Shown in pieces: positions 55,555 through 64,000 of a stretch of DNA of 64,000 nt. Position 1 is the first letter of the stretch; each line of letters begins with the position of its first letter. The position numbers and the translations under genes were made by a program. Source of the DNA: Enchytraeus crypticus (lineage: Eukaryota > Annelida > Clitellata > Enchytraeida > Enchytraeidae); contig CAJHZI010000424.1 of the NCBI GenBank assembly GCA_905160935.1, positions 1,147,001 to 1,211,000 of the forward strand, in the 5' to 3' direction. The notes under the pieces are model-generated. The model had not been told where the DNA came from and searched no databases. It was given only the letters and a program-made list of their open reading frames with translations.

Positions 55555-58500
55555 CCCCGTGTTCAGTCCAGGTTGTTTGAAGAATTGACCAATCGTGTAA
55601 ATATGCAAGTTTCGTAAAAGACGACATAAAAACTACATCCAAACAAACGTCAGAAAAGGCATTCGGTTGGGGAGCGCCTAGGCTCCAATAATTGCCTCAA
55701 AAACTTAAACCAATTGATAAACTTAAAAAGTCCAAGTGCACAGCGTACGATGCCCCGGATTACAAGTTTAGGGGATTCACGCCCGATAGGGGTAGGGCTG
55801 AGCTGAAGTGCCTGTAGGATCAATGACGGGGAAGGGTAGAGACGTTGCTGATGTGTTGAAGAGAGGACAAGGGTAGATAAGTGCTGTGTACAGAAGACCA
55901 GGTGGAAAGGGGATAGTTCGAGGAATATGGATATAAGCTGTTGTATGTAGGAAAAAGTAGTGGTAGGAATGGAGTTGAAGTAATGCTGAATGATAGGATG
56001 TCGACGGGGGTGGTCCAGGTTAAAAGGAAAAGTTGTAGGTTAGTTGTAGCATTGATGTTAATAAAACTTGTGCTTGAGGGTGAGAGAAAAAATATGTTAA
56101 GTGTTTGTGCTCCTCATGTTGAGTGCGGAGGAGAATAAAAGCAAATGTTCTGGGAGGAGTTCGCGGAATTTTTGAGTGAGTGTTATGCGGGTTAGACATT
56201 GGTAGTGGGTGGGAATTTAAAATGGCATTTAGGGAAATATGGGCAGGAATATAGAGTGGCGTATGATGGATTTGGGCTTGGTGAGAGAATCAAGGAGGGT
56301 ATGGAAATATTGAAAGCTGTAGTAGCCTATCATCTAGTTATATGCAATACTCTGTCTGTGAAGAAAAATCAGCAGTTGAAGAAGTTGAGATGGCATTAAA
56401 GAAAATACGTATTGGTAAAGCGGTTGGGTAGGATAAAATCCCGGGTGGAAGTGTGAAGCTAGTAGGGCTGAGAGCATTGAAGTGGCTGAGATGCTTGTTT
56501 GATAAGATGTTGTGGGGAACAGGATGTCAGCAGAATGGAGGTTGAGTTGTTTAGTGCCGGTATTAAAGGGGAAAAGAGGCATTCAAGGGTTTAAGAATTA
56601 TAGAGGCGTTAAGCTGCTGAGCCATACAATAAAGGTATTGGAGAGAGTTATGTAGAGTAGATTGAGAGGTTCAACTAGCATTGAGGGCAACTAGTTTGGG
56701 TTCATGCTCGGAAGGTTGACAAGAGAGCCGATCTTAATGTTGAGGCAATTGATATAGATGAAATGGAGAATGAGGAAAAATATTCAGTTGGTATTTGTGG
56801 ATCTAGAAACGGCCTATTAAAGGGTTCCGAGAGAACTAGTGGGAATTTCTGAAAATGAGGAAAGTGGACAGGAGCTTTGTTGAATTAATCAAAGATATGT
56901 ACAGCAGGGTAAAAACGAGTGTGAGAGTGGAGAGTTGACAATCTGACAGTTTTGAGTTGAAGATCGGGGTACATCAAGAATCAGCCCTAAGTCCTTATTT
57001 GTTATGAAAGTTCATTTTTATTATTAATGAGTTGCATATGGGAGCTTTTAAGGAGGCCTCGTGGTGCATGCTATATGCAGATGATCTGGTGATTGTAGAA
57101 GTCACTGTGGAAAAAGTAAGCGAGATGTTGGAAAATGCGAGAGAGGCATTGGAAAGTAAAGGACTGAGGGTGATTAAAGAAAAAACGTAGCATTTGGAGA
57201 GTAGATGGAAGGGTGAGATGATAAACGGAGATTGAGTTAATAAGTTAGGGTATGGAGCTAAAGAAGGTAACATACACTATTTGAATCAAAGATTACGTTG
57301 TACTTCTTTATATGATTCTTATATGGCTTGTTAAACTTCTAGCTTGACTTATCGTCTTTTGAAGGTTCCGGAAGGAATTAGGTTGTACTGGCCGAGGTAG
57401 TATTGAAAGCGCAATTCTAATGTTATCTCTACGCTACAGAACAACACGAGATCTAACATAACAATATTTAATAACACATTCAATTACAATTCACGCATCA
57501 CATAAATAACCTACAGTTCGTTAACATAATTCAATTACAAACTGTTATGATATTCTAACATATCAAAACTTCAAACATACATACCATACTAAAACATTCT
57601 ATGTGTGTCATATTGACTACCCAAGTCACCTCTCCTAACCGACTCGACAAGTGACCGACTCTAAGTCACAAAACTAATTGCATGACTAATGTTCGACTCA
57701 CACTCAACCCTAACTCCCGACTGCGCGTCTACTGTGACTCGACTGTCAGAGACAAGTCTCACTTCTCTAACTGCTAGACTCACTACTAATTAGTTGCTTA
57801 ACGGAAGCTCTGGAAAATAGGTTGAATAAGCATTGCACAATCACATTGCAATCTATACAAGAAACTAGAAATGGGTTACAACGGAATACTACCGAAGTAT
57901 AATAACATCATTACCGGACAAAGGGTAAGACAACAAGGTAAAGGATAACTGGGTCATAAGAACACAATAGCATAAGAAAGGGACGTTAAGGACCCGGTTA
58001 TGCTATGATACTTTAAGAATTTGGAGACTGCAATAGAGGAATGGGGAATTGGGAAAGGAGGTTACTAATAGAATTCTGGATGGATGGGAAAAGTGGAGGG
58101 TAGCTAGTGGAGTGTTATGTGATGGGAAAATTTTACTAATACTGAAAGGCAAATTGCATAGTTCTGTGGTAAGGCCAGTAATGATGTTTTGTTCGGAATG
58201 TTGGGCACTAAAAAGGGAAAATCTGCAAAGTTTGCATGTAGAAGAAATGAGAATATTAAGTCTAATGTGTGGAAGGTCTAGGAAGGACAGAATGGAAAAT
58301 GAATATGTGAGGATGAGTTTGAATGTTGAGGGGATCGGGGATACGTTGGCTCAGTAGAGATTGAGATAGTATGGGCATATTGTGAGAAAGGCAGATGAGG
58401 ACGTAGTAACGAAAGTTTGCAGGGAAGAGCTGAATGTTACGTTAGAAAGAGAAGTAGGCCATAATTGACGTGGGATGCGGTAATTAAGAAGGACATAAAA

Positions 58501-58606
58501 ATAAAGGATTGACTGATGATATGGTGTAGGACAGGGAGGACTGGAGACAGTCTATTCGTATCCCGACCCTGGTTAAACTGAGTGTTAAGGGTAGAAGATG
58601 ATAATA
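55555..58606 (+). mobile_element. RTE-A LINE copy 3, with an insertion, adjoining LRR exon
   Basis: The 5' region from about 55,560 is homologous to 14,700-15,000. Endonuclease start (55,941-56,138: YVGKSSGRNGVEVMLNDRMS), DNA-binding-loop region GGNLKWHLGKYG (56,200), RT pieces (LVFVDLETAY-like near 56,790), polymerase box MLYADDLVIVE at about 57,070, C-terminal region 58,049-58,357 (YADD intact; WALKRENLQSLHVEEMRIL). The 3' end is at about 58,605, 29 nt from the donor of exon B on the other strand. A foreign piece lies at about 57,271-58,010. Many stops; inactive. Confidence 0.85.
57271..58010. mobile_element. Unclassified insertion within RTE-A copy 3
   Basis: RTE-A sequence is continuous across this point in copy 1 (GGTAACAGATTTTAAG), but here about 740 bp of unrelated sequence intervenes. 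ATAC on both sides could be a short target duplication. The insert has no open frame and contains degenerate GACTC/AAGTC-rich sequence. It could be a solo LTR or a non-autonomous element; I cannot decide. Confidence 0.5.
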
Positions 58607-58633
58607 ATATAAAATATACTCTTGAACACCTAC

Positions 58634-59265
58634 CTGTAGGTTTATGTCCGATACACTTTTGCAATTTTTAAACATTACTCTTTCAATCACTTCTATTTCA
58701 TTTTCAAAAAAATTAATCGATCTTAACTTCGTTAGATTCTGAAATATTCTCCTTGGTAGAACACTTATCTCATTCCGCTGAATCTTCAGAGATTCAAGAT
58801 TAATCAAGTCAGAGAAGTTATTTCCAAAAAGGGTTGATATCAGGTTTTCATTTAGTGTGAGACTTTTCAAACGAAGAAGTCCAGAAAATAAGCGTGAAGG
58901 TAAGAAGGTAAGAAGGTAATACGATTATTCTGAAGTTGTAGATCACTTAGTAGAGGGGTGTTGCTAAAGAAACACGGTGGTAGTGTGGTTAACTCGTTAT
59001 AGTTTAACGTTAGAAATTCTAAAAGCCTGGTGTCCAATAGCAGTTCAGTGGGTAAACTTTTCAGATTATTTTTGTCTAAAGTAAGAGATTTCAAGGACGA
59101 CATTCCCCAAAATACTTTAGGAGGCAGATGATTGATATGATTGGTCTCAAGATTAAATCTTTCAATACCAGAAACCACCCCTGAAAATGCGTCCTCACTG
59201 ACGGAGCGAATCAGAAGAGAGTCCATGGAGAGAGATCTCACTCTGAGACCGGAAAAAGCATTAGC
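58634..59265 (-). pseudogene. Chaoptin-like LRR exon E1 (copy B), 8-bp duplication frameshift
   Basis: Inverted paralogue of the exon at 1,924-2,547, with the same acceptor (TTGTTTCATAG/GCTAAT) and donor (CTACAG/GTAGGTG). Its length is 632 nt against 624. The extra 8 nt are a tandem duplication within TACCTTCTTACCTTCTTACC (about 58,895-58,915), which shifts the frame after NNRITFLPS. Before it: ANAFSGLRVRSLSMDSLL and four to five LRRs; after it: LKSLTLNENLISTL through INFFENEIEVIERVMF, with no stop where copy A has TAA. The upstream exon at 63,863 joins in phase 0. A pseudogene, unless the duplication is a sequencing artefact. Confidence 0.85.
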
Positions 59266-59340
59266 CTATGAAACAAGATTATCATCAGTCAATTAATCTA
59301 GATTTTCAGATTTCCATGCCAGTTAAATAAAATCAAGATA

Positions 59341-59372
<32 letters not shown>
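59266..59372. other. Intron flank of exon B and (TA)n
   Basis: 59,266-59,335 is closely similar, inverted, to 1,850-1,923 upstream of exon A (ACTGGCATGGA, ATTGACTGATGATAATCTTG). A (TA)n tract follows at 59,338-59,372. Confidence 0.75.
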
Positions 59373-60095
59373 TATATTTGGTTACTACAGCATCAACTCG
59401 ACACTATATGCACTGACTGTAACAAAGCTACAAAAAGTGATAAAATAAAATAATACACTGAATTCTCGTAAAGTTGTATCAACTTCACATTTCTGCATAT
59501 TCTCGACTATTGTTAATATGTAAATTACAATTTAAGCGGAAGCAACTAAAAACGAAAAATAAGTTATCCGAACTAAAGAAAATTGAGTTAAGTGGACTTC
59601 GTCAAGTTATCTTAACACGTGAGAGTCGGTATTATAATCATGTTAGAGGAAAATGTGACCGCGCGAAGAAAATGAAAAAATTCAAACAATAATAAATGAA
59701 AAATGAAAACTCTTCAGAGGGAGAGAATTCGACGACGGAAAAGTAAGGTAGTATTTTAAAATTTTATTAGTAGTTTCATATAGCAATATTAATCCAAATA
59801 CTATATGAAAAGTTTAAATTTCGTTTGCTCCTGATGGTAGATCGATAGGCCTAGGACGTATCATTTTTATAACAATTAATGTCAATTTGAAGTAAGGGAC
59901 ATCCATTGGAACAGCTGAACATTCAAAAATGAAAACTAAAAATTACAAAATCCTTTCAACCAAAGGATTTCCGAATTTGCTTTTGTATAGTACTAAAGCC
60001 AAGTTTTACGTCAGTTTTGAGATCAATATCATGTAATTGACGGAGAAAGCACTGGGTTAAGAGCGCTGAACCTACTGGGAAATGTACATTATTAC
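59373..60095. other. Intronic sequence, no gene seen
   Basis: AT-rich. A 72-codon plus-strand frame at 59,474-59,692 has no recognisable domain. Confidence 0.5.
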
Positions 60096-60099
60096 TGGT

Positions 60100-60200
60100 T
60101 GGAGCCAATGGGGTCATCGGTAAGATACTCGACCGCGGATTTGTATGTGCGGGGTTCATATCCTGGGCTCGCCCGTCACTGACATTGCTTTCGAGTGAGG
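60100..60200 (+). mobile_element. tRNA-derived SINE head
   Basis: A box-like GGGTCATCGGTAAGATACTC and B box-like GGGGTTCATATCC lie about 40 nt apart, with a CTCGACCGCGGATTTG anticodon-arm-like segment. The stems do not pair well, so not a working tRNA. Confidence 0.5.
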
Positions 60201-61080
60201 AAACTTACGTTAACGTTAGCTTTACCAGCTTTTATTAGATATGTATTGTTTACGATATGAGATTCGTAAGTTTCTTTACAGAATTTTTAATTTAAGGAGA
60301 AGATTAGATCAGTTAAGGTGTGGGTATAAAAGTGTTTATAAGCTCAGTATCTGTTTGAATTCCTTTAGAAAATGTTTACCCTACAACTATTTAATTCCAT
60401 TTTATTTAATGTATAGAATTTGTGTAGTTATTCTAAACGATTAAACGTCACTTATAGCCCTGAACACCATCGTGAATCATAATATTAGCAATGACATTGA
60501 ATTACTAAAGCTAATTGAAAGATTTCACGAAATGTTTATATTATAATATTATAATAAATGCTTGTGAAGTTAAATAAATTATTAAAGCCATTCAATCCGA
60601 TACTTTCTATAGAACACATCACATAGTTGGCTTAAATACGAACAACAGCCGTCAGCGAAGGTGGTTTAAATCTTACCTAACTGACCAAGCTCCAATGATT
60701 GTATTAATTGTAGGCAAACTGCATGTAACGAAACTACACTCTTATGTCAGAAACAAAGACTAAATTATTAAAATATTCGGGAATTGTTATAGAACGTGAG
60801 TAATTGGTCGCTGGGAGCCTAGATAGATTTACATAAGAGGACTGATTATCGATAATGGTACTCCTGATGGATACAGACATTGCCAAATTGGGAAATTAAT
60901 AGTTCGAAAGCAATTTTACCAAAATTTAATTAATATAAATTGAATGTAAAATCGGCAATATTAAAATTCACATAAAGTTGCTTATTATTAGGAAATTTTT
61001 TGTGTATTTTGTAAGGTTTTTAGAATAAGGTTAGTCCTGCAGGCAATATTTATCTGGCACTGTGTATTGGCAGTATTCTA
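60201..61080. other. Intronic sequence, possible LINE scrap
   Basis: 60,590-60,700 on the plus strand reads HHIVGLNTNNSRQRRWFKSYLTDQ-like residues (WFKSYL is an L2/CR1 RT motif) but the rest is unrecognisable. Otherwise AT-rich. Confidence 0.4.
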
Positions 61081-61165
61081 AGAGAGAGAGGGAGAGAGAA
61101 AGAGAGAGGAAGAGAGAGGGAGAGAGGGATAGGGAGAGAGACAGAGAAAGGTAGAGAGAGTGGGA
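61080..61165. repeat. (AG)n purine tract
   Basis: Imperfect (AG)n/(GGGAGA)n tract. It follows GGCAGTATTCTAAGAGAG, a degenerate RTE-B-like 3' end. Confidence 0.85.
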
Positions 61166-61204
61166 GAAAAATGTGTCAGTGAATGATATCACATATCAGC
61201 AAAA

Positions 61205-61368
61205 AAATTAAGCAGATTTATTCATTACGATTGTCAACTTGTCGTGACCTTTTGAACCGAATAAGACGACAACAGATGAAGTTTTTGGGACACATTATGC
61301 GGAACAAAATAGTTGAAAATAATGTAGTGACAGGAATAATTGAAGGAAAAAGATGCAAGGGTCGACAA
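61205..61368 (+). mobile_element. RTE-C host copy, left part
   Basis: The plus strand encodes STCRDLLNRIRRQQMKFLGH, IMRNKIVENNVVTGIIEGK and RCKGR, the C-terminal part of the RTE-C ORF. It stops at GGGTCGACAA (61,359-61,368) where a sister copy is inserted in the opposite orientation. The host continues at 63,416. Confidence 0.85.
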
Positions 61369-63415
61369 CTTCTTCTTCTTCTTTAAGTGCCGTGCCAGTT
61401 CCAAGCCTGGGCGGTCATGGTCATATTCCTCCATATGTCTCTGTTCCTTGTTGCTCTGATCATCTCTGTTTCAGTTAACTGCATCCATTTGCTAAGACTC
61501 TTAATAAACGTCATTCGTTGTCGACCCTTGCATCTTTTTCCTTCTATTATTCCTGTCACTACGGTATTTTCAACTATTTTGTTCCGCATAATGTGTCCGA
61601 AAAATTTCATCTGTTGTCATCGTATTCGGTTCAAGAGGTCACGACAAGTTGACATTCTTTGTAGAAAATCATTTTTAATGTGGTCTTTATAAGATATACG
61701 CAGCATTCTTCTATAGAACCACATCTCTGTTGCCTCAAGTTTCGATTCCATTACAGAAGTGATTGTCCAAACTTCACTTCCATATAACAATATTGGTTGA
61801 ATGTAGCATTGAAGAAGTCTTTTTTTGGTATCAATTGATAATTCATGGCTTCTAAAAATCTTTGACATTCTGTTATATGCCTCCTTAGCCATGGCTATTC
61901 TTCTGTTTATTTCCTTGTCACATTTCCCATTTTGATGAATAAGTGACCCTAAATATATGACTGATTCAACTTGTTTGACATTTTGACCTCTTACATTGAT
62001 TAAGCATGGCTGTGGCATTTTTAGTTTGCTGACTGTCATGCATTCTGTTTTCTTCATATTTATAGATAATCCACTAGCCTCACTATGATGTTACAATATC
62101 CAACATTTCTTGAAGTTTGTCTCGCGAGTCGGCAATAAGAACTATGTCATCAGCATAACGAATATTATTAAGATTGTATCCTCCAATTACTAATCCTTTT
62201 ATTTCACTGATATTCCTCATTATATTTTCACTATATAAGTTAAAAAGATCTGGTGACATTACACAGCATTGCCTTACTTCTCTCTTAATTTTGCAAAAGC
62301 TACTGTACTCGTTCTCATATCTCATTGCAGCTTCTTGATTCCAGTATAAATTCCTAACACTTCTTATGTCTTTGCCATCTATATCCAATTCATGAAGAAG
62401 ATCAATCAATTTGCTGTGTCTAACTTTGTCAAAAGCTTTGGTATAATCAATGAAACAAAGGAATAGATCCTTATTTAATTCTATGGCTCTTTCACACAGA
62501 ATTCTTAGAACGAAAATAGCATTCCTTGTACCGGAATCATCCATAAAACCATATTGCACGGGATTTATTTCAGGTCTAATTTTATTTCTCATTCTCATTA
62601 GCAGAATTCTTAAATAGATTTTAATGACTACACTCATTAGACTTATAGTTCTGTGCAGTTCACATTCTACCGCACCAGGTTTCTTCGGTAATGCAATAAA
62701 TATCGATCTCAATAGATCTTTAGGAAATTCGCCATTGTCATAAATGTCGTTTGCTATTGACGTGATCTCTTTTACGCTAAATTCTTCCGTGGCTTGAATC
62801 ATTTCTGCTGTTATGTTATCTGGTCCGCTTGCTTTGTTTCTTTTTAATTTCCTAATGGCATATCTAACTTCGTCTTCTAAGATTTTAGGACCTGTTATTT
62901 CTTTAGTTATTTCTGGAAGCTCCATTCGATTATCTTTAAAAAGGTCATCGATATACTCTGACCATCTATCAAGTATATCTTTCTTTGTCATGAGAATATC
63001 TCCATTCTTAGCCTTGATGCATTTACTATGTGAGCAATTAGATTTCCGATTAGTTATTTCATTTATCTCTTTGTAGATTTTCCTTGTGTCTGTAAATTTC
63101 ATCTTTTCAATCTCATCACATCTTTTGTTTAACCACTCTTCCTTTTCATGTTTGCAAAGTTTCTTTATTGCATTGTTCGAAACTCTATACTCCATACTTT
63201 CTCTATCTTTAATCTTTTGTCGTTCTTTCATTAATTGTAAAATGTTCTGATTTATCCATTTAGTTTTCCTTTGCATATTCTTTTCTGGGATGATTTCATT
63301 TGCTGTTACTACTAATGCATTTTTGAAATTATCCCATTTGTTGTTGATGTTATTCAGACCATCATTTTCTGCCAATACTTGGAATCTATTTTGAACTTCT
63401 ACTTTATATCTATAT
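61369..63415 (-). mobile_element. RTE-C LINE inserted into a sister copy, nearly intact RT
   Basis: 2,047-bp 5'-truncated insertion flanked by GGGTCGACAA (61,359-61,368 and 63,416-63,425). The minus strand holds the post-endonuclease part of the ORF: linker (KTKWINQNILQLMKERQKIK), RT with KASGPDNITAEMI, LFLCFIDYTKAFDKVRHSK, VMSPDLFNLYSE, catalytic NNIRYADDIVLIADS, then VIYLGSLIHQNGKCDKEI, LLYGSEVWTI, WFYRRMLRIS and the C-terminal HIMRNKIVENTVVTGI. The 3' tail is (AAG)n. Two breaks only: a 1-nt frameshift at about 62,080 and a CGA-to-TGA stop at about 61,638. A young copy. Confidence 0.92.
62083..63375 (-). pseudogene. RTE-C reverse transcriptase ORF, main open segment
   Basis: 430-codon open frame covering linker and RT palm, with catalytic motifs FIDYTKAFDKV (box A) and YADD (box C) intact. 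It continues in another frame as 61,617-62,057 (MKKTECMTVSKLKM onward) after the 1-nt shift, and past a stop as 61,383-61,616. The usual endonuclease is absent because the copy is 5'-truncated at VDPYRYKV. No transposition activity expected. Confidence 0.85.
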
Positions 63416-63544
63416 GGGTCGACAATGGATGACGTTTATTAAGAATCTTAGCAAATAAAAAACAGAGATGAACAGAGTAACAATGAACAGAGACATATGG
63501 AGGAATATGATCATGACCGCCCAGTCTTGGAACAGCACGGCACT

Positions 63545-63588
<44 letters not shown>

Positions 63589-63592
63589 GATA
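63416..63592 (+). mobile_element. RTE-C host copy, right part, with (AG)n tail
   Basis: Resumes the host element after the target duplication (GTCGACAATGGATGACGTTT, AGACATATGGAGGAATATGA, CATGACCGCCCAG) and ends in CACGGCACTTAGAGAG with an (AG)n tail at 63,547-63,590. Confidence 0.85.
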
Positions 63593-63862
63593 GAGAAATT
63601 AAGAATACCGGCCATTACGGCAATTAGCTTAAATGATTTCGCAATTTGCTGAATTTCACTCTGAATGAGGCCCATGATTTCAAGGAAAGCTAAACTATTT
63701 CTTCTTTGTTCTCTACGCAATCAAGTCCATTTATTGTGCGTTAGCTGTCGTTTTGCATAGTTTCGAACATCAATATATTCCAAAAAAGCTAAATAAACAG
63801 AATAAAAGTAAAAGAGGATCAAATTAAGTAATAATTGTATAATAATTCGTATACCAAATTAC
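63593..63862. other. Intron after the N-terminal LRR exon
   Basis: Short AT-rich stretch between the RTE-C element and the exon donor. Nothing else seen. Confidence 0.5.
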
Positions 63863-64000
63863 CTGAATGCGCAATAATCTTGTATAATTGTAAATGCCGA
63901 CGTCATATATTCCAGTTTCGACATCTTTAAAAGAAGGCACTTCATTCAGATCGCCTAGGCCAGTACAGAAGATCTGACCAGGATAACCGGATTCGGGCGG
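63863..64000 (-). CDS. N-terminal exon of the chaoptin-like LRR gene (runs off window)
   Basis: The minus-strand frame is open from the window edge to a donor ATTCAG/GTAATT, exiting in phase 0. It reads PPESGYPGQIFCTGLGDLNE, then VPSFKDVETGIYDVGI and YNYTRLLRIQ. The C-x-GLGDLxEVPxF pattern resembles the N-terminal cap and first LRR of chaoptin-like proteins. Joining to exon B (ANAFSGLRV) gives LLRIQ-ANAFSGL, a normal LRR. The signal peptide would lie beyond the window. Short, so moderate confidence, but phase and content agree with the neighbouring exon. Confidence 0.6.

Noticed and set aside
60241-60444. 67-codon plus-strand frame
   Set aside because: No domain or family recognised; single short frame in AT-rich intron.

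Overview
This is a eukaryotic (animal) window, very AT-rich, intron-containing and dominated by repeats. It has no rRNA gene and no intact tRNA gene. Long (TA)n, (CT)n, (CA)n and (ATT)n arrays, a dense mix of RTE-, L2/CR1- and Jockey-type LINEs, Tc1/mariner and piggyBac DNA transposons, and exons of chaoptin-like leucine-rich-repeat (LRR) proteins point to an invertebrate, most plausibly an arthropod such as a crustacean. The species cannot be fixed from the sequence alone.

The only host genes I can support are pieces of an LRR receptor or adhesion family resembling chaoptin (extracellular LRRs, LRRCT cap, Ser/Thr-rich stalk, C-terminal hydrophobic tail). On the + strand there are three exons (1,924-2,547; 4,109-4,720; 8,075-8,241). 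On the - strand there are an N-terminal exon at the window edge (63,863-64,000), a second copy of the first LRR exon (58,634-59,265), a middle exon (46,855-47,567), an intact terminal exon (33,684-35,435) and a second, interrupted terminal exon (22,252-23,970). Splice phases fit together: N(0)-E1(0)-E2(0)-E3(2)-E4(0)-C. Four of the five longest exons other than the intact terminal exon carry exactly one disabling lesion: a GAA-to-TAA stop, an 8-bp tandem duplication, a +1 indel and a TTG-to-TAG stop. The intact large exons are E2 and the terminal exon at 33.7-35.4 kb.

The rest is mobile DNA, often with readable insertion history. A piggyBac-like element has TTAA target duplications and matching termini (5,038-6,757). 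An RTE element sits inside a sister copy of itself (61,369-63,415, 10-bp target duplication). An RTE-B copy sits in an L2/Jockey-type LINE (42,529-42,946, 12-bp duplication). A SINE-like repeat with an RTE-B-like 3' tail sits in an L2 reverse transcriptase (10,420-10,792, 11-bp duplication), and a 5S rRNA-derived SINE sits in another copy of that repeat (about 51,165-51,430). Three Tc1/mariner-type elements with related termini are embedded in (TA)n tracts (38,250-39,016; 39,795-40,767; 51,870-52,657). A long-inverted-repeat transposon lies at 24,588-25,784, another TIR transposon at 35,991-37,745, and a fold-back element with tRNA-like arms at 31,655-32,338.

The observation I rate highest is in the mariner-like element at 39,795-40,767. 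Its transposase C-terminus ends in a stop codon, and 18 nt further on lies a perfect match to the histone mRNA 3' stem-loop consensus. This suggests a transposon whose mRNA may be processed like a replication-dependent histone message. Perfect short fold-backs at the 5' truncation points of two LINE copies, and the single-lesion pattern across the LRR exons, also deserve follow-up.
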